Source of the DNA: Bacillus sp. 165 | GTDB taxonomy: Bacteria; Bacillota; Bacilli; Bacillales; Bacillaceae_G | NCBI RefSeq assembly: GCF_017742235.1 | Contig: NZ_JAGHKQ010000004.1 | Coordinates: 244,915-308,914, forward strand | DNA length: 64,000 nt | Direction of reading: 5' to 3' | Shown here: piece by piece, positions 8,597 to 18,154 of the stretch | How the letters are laid out: every line of letters begins with the position of its first letter | Position numbering within the stretch: position 1 is the first letter of the stretch | Notes under the pieces: model-generated | What the model saw: only the letters and a program-made list of their open reading frames with translations | Databases searched by the model: none | Told to the model about the DNA's origin: nothing | Position numbers and translations under genes: made by a program

Positions 8597-9739
8597 ATGA
8601 GTACAAGGGTTATAATCAATACGAAAATTTACACTGGAAATGAAATAATTGAAAACGGTTTTATTCGCTATACTGACAAAATTGACGAGATAGGTTTAAT
8701 GGAAAGCTACGTCCCCATACAAGAAGATGTACAGGATGGACAAGGTGATATCATTATTCCAGGGATGATAGATGTTCATATTCACGGCGGATATGAGATT
8801 GATGTAATGGATGCAAATGCTAATACACTTGTAAAATTAAGCCATGAACTAATGAAGGAAGGAGTCACAACCTTCTTTCCGACTACAATGACACAAGCTC
8901 ATGCATCAATAGAAAAAGCATTGCAAGCAGCAAAGGAAGCAAAGGAAATCGGAGCTCATTTTGAATATATGCATTTAGAAGGTCCATTCGTATCAAAAAA
9001 GCGTGCCGGTGCCCAGCCGTTGGAGCATATCGTAAAGCCGGATGTAGATTTATTCAAAAAATGGCAGGAAATATCTGGAGGTTTAATTAAGCTTGTAACT
9101 TATGCACCTGAAGAAGAAGGAGCACAGGAACTAGAGCTAGTATTTCAAGAAACTGGCGTAATCGGCTCTTGCGGCCATACGGATGCCTATGCACATGATT
9201 TCCAAGGACGTAATATTCCCCATGCGACACACCTTTATAACCAAATGAGAGGGTTACATCATCGCGAGCCTGGTGTAGTCGGTCAGGTGTTATTAAATCC
9301 TAATGTGATGGTAGAAGTGATTACGGACGGTATTCACATTCACCCTGATATGGTCAAGCTGGCATATATGCTGAAAGGTCCGAAAAAGGTCAGTGTTATC
9401 ACTGATGCTATGCGTGCAAAAGGACTGGAAGAAGGTACGTATGAGCTTGGTGGACAGCCGGTCTATGTGAAGGAAGGAAGCGCGCGTCTAGAAGACGGAA
9501 CATTGGCTGGCAGCATTTTGACAATGGATGCAGCTTTTCGTAATGTTATTGCGTTTACAGGATGCTCTATTGAAGAAGCTGTGTGGATGACATCAATCAA
9601 CCAAGCGAAGGAATTTGGACTTAAAAACAAAGGGACGTTAGAAGCAGGAAAAGATGCAGATTTTGTAGTGATGTCACAAGATTTGTATGTAAAGGATACA
9701 ATTCGTTTGGGAAAACATATGAATGAGGTGTCGGAATGA
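8597..9739 (+). CDS. nagA: N-acetylglucosamine-6-phosphate deacetylase
   Basis: A 380-residue amidohydrolase removing acetate from GlcNAc-6-P to give GlcN-6-P in the cytosol. Seen: the HxH motif in [27 protein letters not shown] with the metal-binding Glu, CGHTDA and [12 protein letters not shown] with metal His residues, and the catalytic Asp in [10 protein letters not shown]. It overlaps nagB by 4 bases (ATGA). The possible ribosome binding site AGGAAGG lies about 12 bases from ATG, slightly far. Confidence 0.95.
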   Translation: MSTRVIINTKIYTGNEIIENGFIRYTDKIDEIGLMESYVPIQEDVQDGQGDIIIPGMIDVHIHGGYEIDVMDANANTLVKLSHELMKEGVTTFFPTTMTQAHASIEKALQAAKEAKEIGAHFEYMHLEGPFVSKKRAGAQPLEHIVKPDVDLFKKWQEISGGLIKLVTYAPEEEGAQELELVFQETGVIGSCGHTDAYAHDFQGRNIPHATHLYNQMRGLHHREPGVVGQVLLNPNVMVEVITDGIHIHPDMVKLAYMLKGPKKVSVITDAMRAKGLEEGTYELGGQPVYVKEGSARLEDGTLAGSILTMDAAFRNVIAFTGCSIEEAVWMTSINQAKEFGLKNKGTLEAGKDADFVVMSQDLYVKDTIRLGKHMNEVSE

Positions 9740-10512
9740 ATATTATTGTAGTAAAAAATCAGCAAGAATTGGCAAAAGCAGGATACGAAATAATCAAAAA
9801 CATGGTACAATCAAAGGAGAATGTTACATTAGGGATGGCTACGGGCAGCTCACCGCTGGGCATTTATGCATGTATGCGTGAAAATAAACTTGATGCAAGT
9901 GGTGTTACAACCATAAACTTAGACGAGTACGTGAATTTACCGTATGAAGATAAAAACAGTTATCATTATTTCATGAAAGAGCAATTATTCGATCATCTTA
10001 CGTTTAAAGAAACGTTTGTACCAGGGGGCATGGCAGAAGATTTGGAAGCAGAATGCAAACGATATGAAGCTATTGTAGACACGCACTCAGTAGATATACA
10101 AATTTTAGGAATTGGAGAAAATGGTCATATCGGCTTCAATGAACCAGGAACGCCGTTCGATTCCACAACGCATATTGTAGAGCTGACAGAATCGACTCGC
10201 CAAGCAAACCGCCGTTTCTTTGAGAAGGAAGAAGATGTACCGGCGCATGCAATTACTATGGGAATTGCGTCTATCATGAAAGCGAAGCAAATTTTACTTG
10301 TAGCAATGGGGCCGAAAAAAGCAGAAGCTGTAAAAGCGATGATTGCAGGTACGGTGAGTGAGGGTTGTCCGGCAACTGTGTTACAACGCCACTCAAATGT
10401 AACTATTATTGCAGATGAAGAAGCATTATCTTTATGCAGTGAGGAGAGTTTGAATGAGCATCGACAAGCATTCTCCATTCCCGATTTATTATCAAATTCA
10501 AGAATGGGTTAA
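9736..10512 (+). CDS. nagB: Glucosamine-6-phosphate deaminase
   Basis: 258 residues. Converts GlcN-6-P to fructose-6-P and ammonia, feeding amino sugars into glycolysis. Signatures are [13 protein letters not shown] (phosphate loop), [11 protein letters not shown] with the catalytic Asp, and [14 protein letters not shown] containing the ring-opening His. The last 20 codons overlap the start of nagR in another frame, giving a slightly long C-terminus ([17 protein letters not shown]). It is translationally coupled to nagA. Confidence 0.95.
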   Translation: MNIIVVKNQQELAKAGYEIIKNMVQSKENVTLGMATGSSPLGIYACMRENKLDASGVTTINLDEYVNLPYEDKNSYHYFMKEQLFDHLTFKETFVPGGMAEDLEAECKRYEAIVDTHSVDIQILGIGENGHIGFNEPGTPFDSTTHIVELTESTRQANRRFFEKEEDVPAHAITMGIASIMKAKQILLVAMGPKKAEAVKAMIAGTVSEGCPATVLQRHSNVTIIADEEALSLCSEESLNEHRQAFSIPDLLSNSRMG

Positions 10513-11185
10513 AACACGCATTGATGAAGGGTATCTGAAGCCGGGAGATAAAATTCCGTCTGAAAATGAACTGTGCGATCAATTTGAAGTGAGCCGCATG
10601 ACGATTCGGCAAGCGATTAACAACTTGGTGGAGCAAGGATATTTGCAGAGAAAGCGCGGTATAGGCACATTTGTACAACTTCCGAAGATGGAGCAAAAGC
10701 TGCAAAGCATGACCGGTTTTACAGAGGATATGGTCGCGCGGGGCTTAAAGCCAAGCAGCGAGTTGCTGAGCTTTCAAATTGGTTCAGCTTCCACAAAAGT
10801 GGCGCAGGAGCTACAACTCGAAGAAGGAAGTCCGGTGTATGAAGTGCGCCGCACCCGTTTGGCGGACGATGAACCGATTGCAATTGAAACAACATATCTA
10901 TCTCCTTCTTTGGTGAAGGACATTAACGAAGAAATTTTACAACATTCATTGTATGAGCATTTAGAGAAAAACTTAGGCTACAAATTAATGAGTGCTACAC
11001 AGACGATTGAAGCGTCAGTTGCGACAGAAAATGAAGCCGAGTATTTAAATATCAGCAAAAAAGCGCCTGTGTTAGTAGTAGAGCAAGTATCATATGCCGT
11101 TGGTGATTTGCCGCTTGAATATGTAAAATGTATTTACCGTGGTGATCGGTATAAGTTCATTACTTCGATTAACCGTAATAAGTAA
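10454..11185 (+). CDS. nagR: GntR/HutC-type repressor of GlcNAc use
   Basis: A 243-residue regulator. The N-terminal winged helix-turn-helix ([29 protein letters not shown]) is followed by a UTRA effector domain beginning at about residue 80 ([19 protein letters not shown]). It closely resembles B. subtilis NagR/YvoA, which releases DNA on binding GlcN-6-P or GlcNAc-6-P. Start ATG 10454 follows GAGGAGAG and lies 59 bases inside nagB, an unusually long overlap. Its likely operators are the TGTATAGACA sites before nagA and ptsH. Confidence 0.9.
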   Translation: MSIDKHSPFPIYYQIQEWVKTRIDEGYLKPGDKIPSENELCDQFEVSRMTIRQAINNLVEQGYLQRKRGIGTFVQLPKMEQKLQSMTGFTEDMVARGLKPSSELLSFQIGSASTKVAQELQLEEGSPVYEVRRTRLADDEPIAIETTYLSPSLVKDINEEILQHSLYEHLEKNLGYKLMSATQTIEASVATENEAEYLNISKKAPVLVVEQVSYAVGDLPLEYVKCIYRGDRYKFITSINRNK

Positions 11186-11210
11186 AAAGCCTGCATATGC
11201 AGGCTTTTTA
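11184..11210 (+). terminator. nag operon terminator
   Basis: A perfect palindromic stem AAAAAGCCTGCA / TGCAGGCTTTTT immediately follows the nagR stop codon. Confidence 0.92.
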
Positions 11211-11380
11211 CTTGATGATACATTGTTGAATTTTAGAAGATATGCTCCCTTTTGCATAAATAACCTTATACACTGATGTAGAACACAAGAAACATTTTAT
11301 TAAATAGACTATGCAAAGCCGATTTTTTTTACGAACAGGTTCCTTTGTCCAGAAAGCGGTGCGGTCTGTGTTCGTATTTC

Positions 11381-12484
11381 TTACTGTATTTGGACAGCAT
11401 TGTCTAGTAATTTGGTTGTGACATGGACTTTAAATTTTATTTTTGGATAGATTTCCTCCCATTTCTTTTGTGTCCATTTGCCCCTGGTTTTTTTACGAAA
11501 TTCCTCTCCTAATCCTAATAGATCGACGTTTTCGTTTTGCAGCGTTAAGAGTTCCTCATACACTGCGTTTTTAAGCGCCTTTGCAATGACCTGTTCTGCT
11601 TTTTTTATATTTTTTGGATTTTCAATATTGAAGGTACCTTCATAAGTTACGGCAAATATTTTTAAATGCAGATCTATATTTACAAGAGGAGCTGTGGAAT
11701 CCTCGATGACTTTTAGACGAAGTTTTTTCTGTGCGTCATTAATAGTCAAGCTGTATTTTTTATTATTTTCTTTAACAGCTATATCTAGTACATTAACAAA
11801 TTTCTTTTTGCCAAATATAACTGCTACAACAGAGCTTTCTTCCGGGCCTAATTTCCTTATGTACTTAAAGTGTTTAAACATAACATTTCCCGTAATTGTT
11901 AGGTGATTGTTTTGTTCTTCTAAGTAAGGAATCGCAGGATCTCGTGTTGCGCTTGTGGCATAAAGTATGAAGCTCCTAAATGTGGCGAATGAGCTGAATA
12001 AATTGCTTTGTTTTGGTGTTAACACAGTCGCGATATATGGAATAATGAGTGGCATTCCCTCATACTTTCCTTTCAGTATTTTTTGGGCGGGGCCTTTTGT
12101 TATGGCCAATTTTATATTATCACTTGCTTTCGGAGAATTATATAACTTTTGTATCACCTGCTGCACACCGTATTTTTTTGCGAATGCTTCACTGATGATC
12201 ACCGACTGCAGCTGCGATACTTCAAGATATTTGTCACTGAAGCTTGATAGTTTAATAAGCGCACCTCGGAATCTTTTGCCGGAAGCGGAATAAAAATTTA
12301 CATTTTTCTTTGAATATTGAGAAGCAACAGGAACTGCTGCGGTAACGGTGACACCTCCTTTATTATTTGTATCCACAGCCAAGTGTGTTATAAGACCTTT
12401 ATCTTCAATATAAGGAGTTTTAACTGACTCGCTGCACCCAGTTTGTATAATAAGCAAGCATATTAAAAAAATAAATTGTTTCAT
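11381..12484 (-). CDS. GerC-type germinant receptor lipoprotein
   Basis: A 367-residue Ger(x)C-family lipoprotein, third gene of a gerABC operon. ATG 12484 gives a lipoprotein signal (KQFIFLICLLIIQTGCSES, lipobox Cys at 16); the frame is open further upstream only because it overlaps gerB. The family's C-terminal domain contains IKFKVHVTTKLLDN. The gene overlaps gerB by 4 bases and has AAAGGTGAGAG before the start. GerC subunits are anchored on the outer face of the spore inner membrane and are needed for receptor function. Confidence 0.88.
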   Translation of the reverse strand: MKQFIFLICLLIIQTGCSESVKTPYIEDKGLITHLAVDTNNKGGVTVTAAVPVASQYSKKNVNFYSASGKRFRGALIKLSSFSDKYLEVSQLQSVIISEAFAKKYGVQQVIQKLYNSPKASDNIKLAITKGPAQKILKGKYEGMPLIIPYIATVLTPKQSNLFSSFATFRSFILYATSATRDPAIPYLEEQNNHLTITGNVMFKHFKYIRKLGPEESSVVAVIFGKKKFVNVLDIAVKENNKKYSLTINDAQKKLRLKVIEDSTAPLVNIDLHLKIFAVTYEGTFNIENPKNIKKAEQVIAKALKNAVYEELLTLQNENVDLLGLGEEFRKKTRGKWTQKKWEEIYPKIKFKVHVTTKLLDNAVQIQ

Positions 12485-13548
12485 ACTCTCACCTTTCGAA
12501 TGAGCATCAATAGCAGTGGTAAAAGATAAATGCCATATGCTAAGTATTGAACAACAGCCAAGATATAGGAATGGGCTGTTTTTGAATACGGAGTACACAT
12601 GAACATAAATAAAATCCCTCCAACAACATACACATGCCAATGGCTTTCTTTTTTTACTATATTTCCAAATGCAGTCGTCGCTGCCCAAAGATAAGTAGCT
12701 GCTGTGGACAGGACTAAAAACATTCCTACATAGGTACCTATATTTTCTAACCTTTCGATAAAGGAGGAGTGGAATGATTGCAGCAAGCTGTTATACGGAA
12801 ATACATTGTGCTGAAGCTGCCATGTATTAAAATAAATGATATTGGCTATTAAGCTAATGAAATATACACAAGCAGTAAGCCATAATCCGATACTAGCATG
12901 TTTTAATGCCTTTTTTTTCTCGATAATAGAAGGGAAATAAAATAAAATAAGCTCCCAGCCGAAAAACGCTGGGCTTCCTTTATGAAGGCCCAAAGCAGTA
13001 TCCTTTATTGTTGTATTCAGTAAAGGCAGCAGATGAGACCATGTGCCTTCAAAGAAGACATTTATAATTAATATCAGCATCATAATACTGAAAAAAAAAG
13101 ATACTGTAGAAAAACGCGCAATTAGTTTAATACCGCCTTTGCACAAATAGATCGTGTTAAATAATAGAAAGAAAAGGAACCATATGCGTAAGTTTTCCTT
13201 ACTGATAGTATAAAGAATCACGACTATTATATAAGGACGTATTGTTAGCACTATAATCAATGATGTGTAAACAAAAAGCAATATATTCATTGCTTTGCCG
13301 AGGAAGTTGCCTAACACCTTTTGATTAATAACAAGAATTGTGTCATTTGGATATTGGCGGCATAGCGCTATCGTATAAACTAATATGATTTGGTAAATGA
13401 TTCCTAACAAAAGAGGAATAACCCACATACTATAGCCTACGTCTGACAAGTCATGGGAAAGACTTAAAAGCTGGATTCCAGTCATGGCGCCTTGTATAAG
13501 AAAGATGACGTGGTATGCATTTAATACATGCTGCTTGTGAACATCCAT
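12481..13548 (-). CDS. GerB-type germination permease
   Basis: A 355-residue polytopic protein of the endospore germination permease family (APC superfamily) with about ten hydrophobic segments. GerB subunits are thought to bind the germinant (amino acid or nucleoside). Its ATG follows the gerA stop with no gap (TAAATG), with GGGAAAGGAG just before, so the A and B subunits are translationally coupled. The ligand cannot be predicted from sequence. Confidence 0.9.
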   Translation of the reverse strand: MDVHKQHVLNAYHVIFLIQGAMTGIQLLSLSHDLSDVGYSMWVIPLLLGIIYQIILVYTIALCRQYPNDTILVINQKVLGNFLGKAMNILLFVYTSLIIVLTIRPYIIVVILYTISKENLRIWFLFFLLFNTIYLCKGGIKLIARFSTVSFFFSIMMLILIINVFFEGTWSHLLPLLNTTIKDTALGLHKGSPAFFGWELILFYFPSIIEKKKALKHASIGLWLTACVYFISLIANIIYFNTWQLQHNVFPYNSLLQSFHSSFIERLENIGTYVGMFLVLSTAATYLWAATTAFGNIVKKESHWHVYVVGGILFMFMCTPYSKTAHSYILAVVQYLAYGIYLLPLLLMLIRKVRV

Positions 13549-14970
13549 TTATTTTTTCTCCTTTCCCATTTCTTTTTGCATTTGTTTCGGACGACTGATA
13601 GCCATTCTTTTCGTTCTCCACTTTTGAGGGAATAAAATGATAGAATCTCTCAAATCACTCCAGGCACGCGGAATCACAGGAGCGAATAAAGGTGTTCCCA
13701 AAGAAGTCAAATTTAACAATTGGATGAGCATGAACGTTAAGGCAATGAATTGCCCGAACATACCAAGCCATCCAGCAAAAATAATAAAGATATATCTCAT
13801 AAACAGTAGGGAAAATGTTATATTTGGACTGCCTGGTAAGCCCACCATTAATGCAGTCATGGAAGCTAAAACAATTAAAACATTACTGAACAACCCTGCA
13901 TCTACCGCCGCTGTACCAGTGACAATTGCTCCAACGATGCCAAGAGATTGTCCGATTCTGGTAGGCATCCTTGATGAGGATTCGCGAATAACATCTAAAA
14001 TCACTTCAATTAATAAGACTTCAAGAACTGGGGGGATTGGAACTTGCAAGCGTGATTGTGCAATTAACAACAGCAGCCTTGGCGGCAGCATTTCTGAATG
14101 ATATGTTAAGACGGATACATAGGAAGAAGTCAGCAATAAACTCACATAAAAACCTATAAATCGCAATATTTTTATTACAGAGCTCCAAGTCCAGTGTCGA
14201 ATGTAATCATCGGATGTAATAAACAATTCTTGAAAAGCTATTGGACCAACTACGCAATCTGGCGCACCATCTATAAAGGTGGCAATTCGTCCATCTAACA
14301 GCATCCTTGCAATCAATTCCGGATGACCGGTGGTGCGAAGTTGAGGGTATGGAGAAATAGGATTATCTGAAAGAAACTCAGCCAGAGTCAATCCACTGAA
14401 TATCGCATTATCAGTAATATTTTTCAGTCGCTTAGAAACAAAGCTAATATTTTCTTCATTTGCGATATTTTCCATATACATAACGCAGACAGATGTTTTT
14501 GATTCGTTCCCAATTGTAAAAAACTTGGTTTTTAAATGAGGGGAGCGAAGCCTACGCCGAACAAGTGATAAATTTGTTTCAAGCGACTCGGTTAAGCTAT
14601 CCTGCGGCCCTTGGACAGTTGGTTCAAATTCCGAAGGCGAGATGGAGCGAAATTGTACTGAATATGTATCGACTTTTATCATTTCGTTCTGGTCTATAAG
14701 GAGGGTAAAGCCTGCTAAAAGGCTTTCGATAATTTCGTCCGCAGTATCATTTGTAACAATTACAGCGGAAGGAAAGATTTGCTTTAAATTGCAGTATTCT
14801 TCGTTCTGCTTACGGTTCATGGTCTGAATGATGAAGCTTTCAAAGGTTTGAGCACTGACCATTGTTTTTAAATACAAAACAAGTATGTTTTTATTTGCTA
14901 CAGAAACTTGTTTTTTCACTAAATCATCCATATCTTGCATATTCAATAAAATATCTTCAACCTTAATCAT
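13549..14970 (-). CDS. GerA-type germinant receptor subunit A
   Basis: A 473-residue GerA/SpoVAF-family protein: a soluble N-terminal half, the conserved DGRIATFIDGAPDCVVGP stretch near residue 230, then several membrane helices and a basic, hydrophilic C-terminal tail (PKQMQKEMGKEKK). ATG 14970 has AAGGAG 8 bases upstream; the GTG at 14979 touches the ribosome binding site and is rejected. With gerB and gerC it forms one receptor, expressed in the forespore. It is a paralogue of spoVAF at the window's left end. Confidence 0.9.
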   Translation of the reverse strand: MIKVEDILLNMQDMDDLVKKQVSVANKNILVLYLKTMVSAQTFESFIIQTMNRKQNEEYCNLKQIFPSAVIVTNDTADEIIESLLAGFTLLIDQNEMIKVDTYSVQFRSISPSEFEPTVQGPQDSLTESLETNLSLVRRRLRSPHLKTKFFTIGNESKTSVCVMYMENIANEENISFVSKRLKNITDNAIFSGLTLAEFLSDNPISPYPQLRTTGHPELIARMLLDGRIATFIDGAPDCVVGPIAFQELFITSDDYIRHWTWSSVIKILRFIGFYVSLLLTSSYVSVLTYHSEMLPPRLLLLIAQSRLQVPIPPVLEVLLIEVILDVIRESSSRMPTRIGQSLGIVGAIVTGTAAVDAGLFSNVLIVLASMTALMVGLPGSPNITFSLLFMRYIFIIFAGWLGMFGQFIALTFMLIQLLNLTSLGTPLFAPVIPRAWSDLRDSIILFPQKWRTKRMAISRPKQMQKEMGKEKK

Positions 14971-15048
14971 ATATTTCACTCCTTCCCTAAGATATAGAGT
15001 GAGTAAAATTAGAAAAAATATACTATATTACAGAAAGAAGCCACTTGT

Positions 15049-15780
15049 CTAATAGAATACTGTTAATAAATAAATCATTGTCACCACACCTGTAATAAAG
15101 GAAACGGTTGCTGTTCTGGCATGTCCATCGCCATGGCTTTCAGGAATAAGCTCTTTATATACAATAAACAGCATGGCACCTGCCGCGAAGGACAGGCCGT
15201 AGGGAACGAGACCGCTGACATAGCTGCTCGCAAAGTATCCAACAAGAGCGGTAATAATTTTGACTGCCTCTACAAGCGTTGCCAAACCGAGCGCTTTCCA
15301 TTTGCCGATATTTTGATTCACTAAAAATAAGGCGACAAGAAAGCCTTCGGGCGCATTTTGAATCCCGATGGCAAAGGCGATTAACCCGCCGAGCGATTCG
15401 TTTTGGCTTGCATAGCTAACCCCTACTGATAAGCCTTCGGGTAAATTGTGAAGAGTAATAGCGGCGATGACAAGCATTGCTTTTTGTTCAATGCCTTCTG
15501 TAAAATGCATGTCTTCGATTTCAATATGCGGAAGCACAAACTCAAGAGCTAACAAAGTCAGTGTGCCGAGAGTGATTCCAATTATAAAAACGGCCAAATT
15601 GGATTGTCCTAGTGCTTCGGGGATTAGTCCGAACATGGAGGCTGCGACCATAACTCCTGCTGTATAAGCCAATAAAATATCGCGAAGACTGTGAGTGACG
15701 TTTCTCATAAATAAAATAGGTATGGCACCTGTGCCAGTCACCATTGCTGAAATGATGCTGCCAATAATTGCTGCTTCCAT
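15049..15780 (-). CDS. ZIP-family metal transporter
   Basis: 243 residues with about eight hydrophobic segments and the ZIP signature HNLPEGLSVGVSY in segment 4, plus IQNAPEGFLVALF in segment 5. These carry the metal-binding His/Glu residues. ZIP proteins import Zn(II) or other divalent ions into the cytosol. The hydrophilic loop IEIEDMHFTEGIEQ is a possible metal-sensing loop. It lies downstream of the HAD gene on the same strand but is separated from it by a terminator, so it is probably transcribed alone. The ribosome binding site is weak. Confidence 0.88.
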   Translation of the reverse strand: MEAAIIGSIISAMVTGTGAIPILFMRNVTHSLRDILLAYTAGVMVAASMFGLIPEALGQSNLAVFIIGITLGTLTLLALEFVLPHIEIEDMHFTEGIEQKAMLVIAAITLHNLPEGLSVGVSYASQNESLGGLIAFAIGIQNAPEGFLVALFLVNQNIGKWKALGLATLVEAVKIITALVGYFASSYVSGLVPYGLSFAAGAMLFIVYKELIPESHGDGHARTATVSFITGVVTMIYLLTVFY

Positions 15781-15833
15781 CCAATCAAGCCGTTCCTATG
15801 TTGTTATGCTTAGAATATGCCGAATTTTGCATA

Positions 15834-15873
15834 AAAAAACACTATTGAGCAACGGCTCAATAGTGTTTTTTAA
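15834..15873. terminator. Bidirectional hairpin between HAD gene and ZIP gene
   Basis: A 17-bp perfect stem AAAAAACACTATTGAGC / GCTCAATAGTGTTTTTT with an AACG loop. It ends the minus-strand HAD transcript before the ZIP gene. Confidence 0.9.
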
Positions 15874-16676
15874 TTTGCAGCTTGCAGCTTCTTATTGTAA
15901 TCTCTTACGTAATCGACCGCTTCTTTTACTGTATGTACGGTATGTGCTGCATGCTGTTTTACGGCATCGTCTGCAATCATCATGGCAAAACTGTGCGGAG
16001 TTAACTCAAACATGGAGATATCATTATAGGAATCACCGATGCAAGCCATTTCCTTTTGCTTTATTCCATGTTCATTTAGTAGTACAGAAATGGCAGCGCC
16101 TTTACTTACGTTTGCAGGCATAATATCCAGGCATTGCTCCGCAGAAATAAAGGTATTGACAAGTCCTTCGAATTTTGCCTCTACTTGTTTTTGTAGCTCT
16201 AATAGGTCAGGTTGTAATCCCCCGATGCTGAATTTATTTGGGAAAAAGGTTGTTCCAAGCTTTTCTGCAAGAAGAGGCTCTTCAATGGAAGTCATGGTGA
16301 CACGTTCTTCAAGTTCGAGTACCTTAGGAGTTTTTTGTTCAATATAGTAATCATGCTCATCGCTGACATATGAAAGAAATTTATCTGTTCTTGTCATTTC
16401 ATATAACTGAGCTAAAATGGAAGGATCAAAGGTAGCAGAGTGAAGCAGTTTATTTTCGTTGGTATAAATAAATCCGCCATTGATGCTGATACGATGAAAG
16501 TGGCTGCCGACATCTATCATCAAATCGGCAATTTCATTATCCAAGCGTCCGGATGCGAAACATAAAATAACCCCTTCCTCGCTCATTTGCTTTAACGCTT
16601 CTACATCATTGTTATCAATCAATCCGCCGTCTCGCATCATCGTTCCATCTATATCGCTGACAAACATTTTTATCAT
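15870..16676 (-). CDS. Cof-type HAD-superfamily phosphatase
   Basis: 268 residues with HAD motif I MFVSDIDGTMM (nucleophile Asp), motif II LCFASGR (Ser), motif III Lys in NVSKGAAI and motif IV IGDSYNDISMF. The C2B-type cap between motifs II and III places it in the Cof/YidA subfamily of sugar-phosphate or nucleotide phosphatases. Substrate unknown. GGGAG lies 10 bases before ATG. Confidence 0.88.
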   Translation of the reverse strand: MIKMFVSDIDGTMMRDGGLIDNNDVEALKQMSEEGVILCFASGRLDNEIADLMIDVGSHFHRISINGGFIYTNENKLLHSATFDPSILAQLYEMTRTDKFLSYVSDEHDYYIEQKTPKVLELEERVTMTSIEEPLLAEKLGTTFFPNKFSIGGLQPDLLELQKQVEAKFEGLVNTFISAEQCLDIMPANVSKGAAISVLLNEHGIKQKEMACIGDSYNDISMFELTPHSFAMMIADDAVKQHAAHTVHTVKEAVDYVRDYNKKLQAAN

Positions 16677-16862
16677 CCCGCATTGACTCCCTTCGATAGT
16701 TTTTATATATTAACTTGACAAAATCACTCTTTCATTATAAGTGTCTGAGCTTTATTTGTCTAAAAAACAGGGTGCGAAAAATTGGTACATTCTTTTCATT
16801 GACGAAAACAATTTTAATTTTGTAAGATGAAAAGCAGTTGGCAATAAAAAGGGTGGAGTGTT

Positions 16863-17720
16863 ATGGAAAAGGGTCTCAAGATTAAAAAAGTATTAAATAA
16901 TAATGTCATCATTGGCGGGCACCCAGAGCATGGAGAGGTCGTCGTTATTGGCAAAGGAATTGGATTTGGGAAAAAGGCTGGTGACGAACTGTCCGGAGAG
17001 CTAGCAGAAAAAATGTTTGTATTGAAAAATGAACGTGAGCGTGAGCAATACAAACTCCTCGTTCCGCATGTAAGCGAGCGGCTTATTGAGATTATGAACG
17101 ATGTGATGCTTCATATTCAAAGCCGTGTTGAAGCACCTTTAAATGAGCATATTCACATTGCCCTGACAGATCATATTGCCTTTGCAATTAAACGATTAAA
17201 GCAAGGCTTTGCAATCGATAATCCCTTTTTGCTGGAAACGAAGGCACTATATCCGGATGAGTATAAAATAGCTGCTGAAGTAGTGGACTTTATTAATAAA
17301 AGACTGAATATTCATTTACCTGAAGGGGAAATTGGCTTTATTGCTTTGCATATCTACAGTTCTGTAACGGATTCAGAGCTTGCGGCTGTGAATCAAAACT
17401 CAAGGTTCATAGGTAAGCTGATTTCTTTCATCGAAGAGGAATTAAGGATTGAGATTGATAAAGAAAGTATTCATTTTTTACGTCTCGTCCGCCATCTCCA
17501 TTACGCAATTGAACGGGTAAAAAGTGGAGAAGAGGTACAGGAGCCAAAACGCTTTGCGGAAATTTTAAAAGAAGAGTACCCAGTGCTATACGACTTAGCG
17601 TGGAAACTTGTAAAAATCATGCAAAAGCAATTGCAAAAGCCGGTATATGAGGCAGAAACGGTGTATTTAACGATGCATTTGCACCGGCTTGTGCAAAGCA
17701 AGACAGAGAGCGTACTGTAA
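16863..17720 (+). CDS. glcT: BglG-family transcriptional antiterminator
   Basis: 285 residues: an RNA-binding CAT domain (residues 1-60, KIKKVLNNNVIIGG) followed by two PTS regulatory domains with conserved His residues (EHIHIALTDHIAFAI; GFIALHIYSSV; LRLVRHLHYAIER; VYLTMHLHRL). GlcT binds a RAT hairpin in the ptsG leader and prevents termination unless inactivated by PtsG-dependent phosphorylation. Located immediately upstream of ptsG, as in B. subtilis. Start preceded by GGGTGGAG. Confidence 0.94.
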   Translation: MEKGLKIKKVLNNNVIIGGHPEHGEVVVIGKGIGFGKKAGDELSGELAEKMFVLKNEREREQYKLLVPHVSERLIEIMNDVMLHIQSRVEAPLNEHIHIALTDHIAFAIKRLKQGFAIDNPFLLETKALYPDEYKIAAEVVDFINKRLNIHLPEGEIGFIALHIYSSVTDSELAAVNQNSRFIGKLISFIEEELRIEIDKESIHFLRLVRHLHYAIERVKSGEEVQEPKRFAEILKEEYPVLYDLAWKLVKIMQKQLQKPVYEAETVYLTMHLHRLVQSKTESVL

Positions 17721-17864
17721 GGGTTAGTTCGATGGGAGTAGTCCTTGATTATGAAGCAATTCCCTTGCTCTCTAGAGAAGGTGTATAAGTAGTCCAATTA
17801 TGCTCAGTTAAAAGTAATTTACTTTTGTCTGAATTTGTCGAAAAAATAAAATTCAAAAAAACTA

Positions 17865-17893
17865 TTGAATCGCTTACATGAGCTGTGTATAAT
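17865..17893 (+). promoter_or_regulatory. ptsG promoter (sigma-A type)
   Basis: TTGAAT and TATAAT are separated by 17 bases, with an extended TGTG before the -10. It lies upstream of the RAT/terminator leader of ptsG. Confidence 0.7.
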
Positions 17894-17932
17894 CGATTTC
17901 ATAGAAATTCATCACTTTCGACAACTGTTGAA

Positions 17933-18112
17933 ACGAGAAAAAGAAATCGTTTTCTCGAGTAGCAGTTATATATCGAACTCATCTAATATCCATTCTTAAC
18001 GTGTTACTGATTCGATCAGGCATGAGTAAAGAAGAGTATTGAATGATAGCTTTAGGATATAATATCCGAAATAAAGCTATAATTCTGCGCTTTTTTACTC
18101 ATGCCTTTTTTG
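17933..18112 (+). promoter_or_regulatory. GlcT-responsive RAT antiterminator and terminator in the ptsG leader
   Basis: The sequence around 17999-18030 (GTGTTACTGATTCGATCAGG...) nearly matches the B. subtilis ptsG RAT. Its 3' part, AGGCATGAGTAAA at 18018-18030, pairs with TTTACTCATGCCT near 18094-18106, followed by a T run, forming the terminator. RAT and terminator therefore compete for the same bases. Inside the terminator loop is a second hairpin (ATAGCTTTA / TAAAGCTAT with inner GGATAT / ATATCC, 18046-18080). A further leader hairpin CGAGAAAA / TTTTCTCG lies at 17934-17957. Confidence 0.88.
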
Positions 18113-18154
18113 TTTGTCGCAGGTGAAAAATAAAATATAAGGAGGAAGAGCCAA

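Noticed and set aside
17866..17878. CcpA cre site at the ptsG promoter (TGAATCGCTTACA)
   Set aside because: One base shorter than the 14-base cre consensus and mismatched in spacing.
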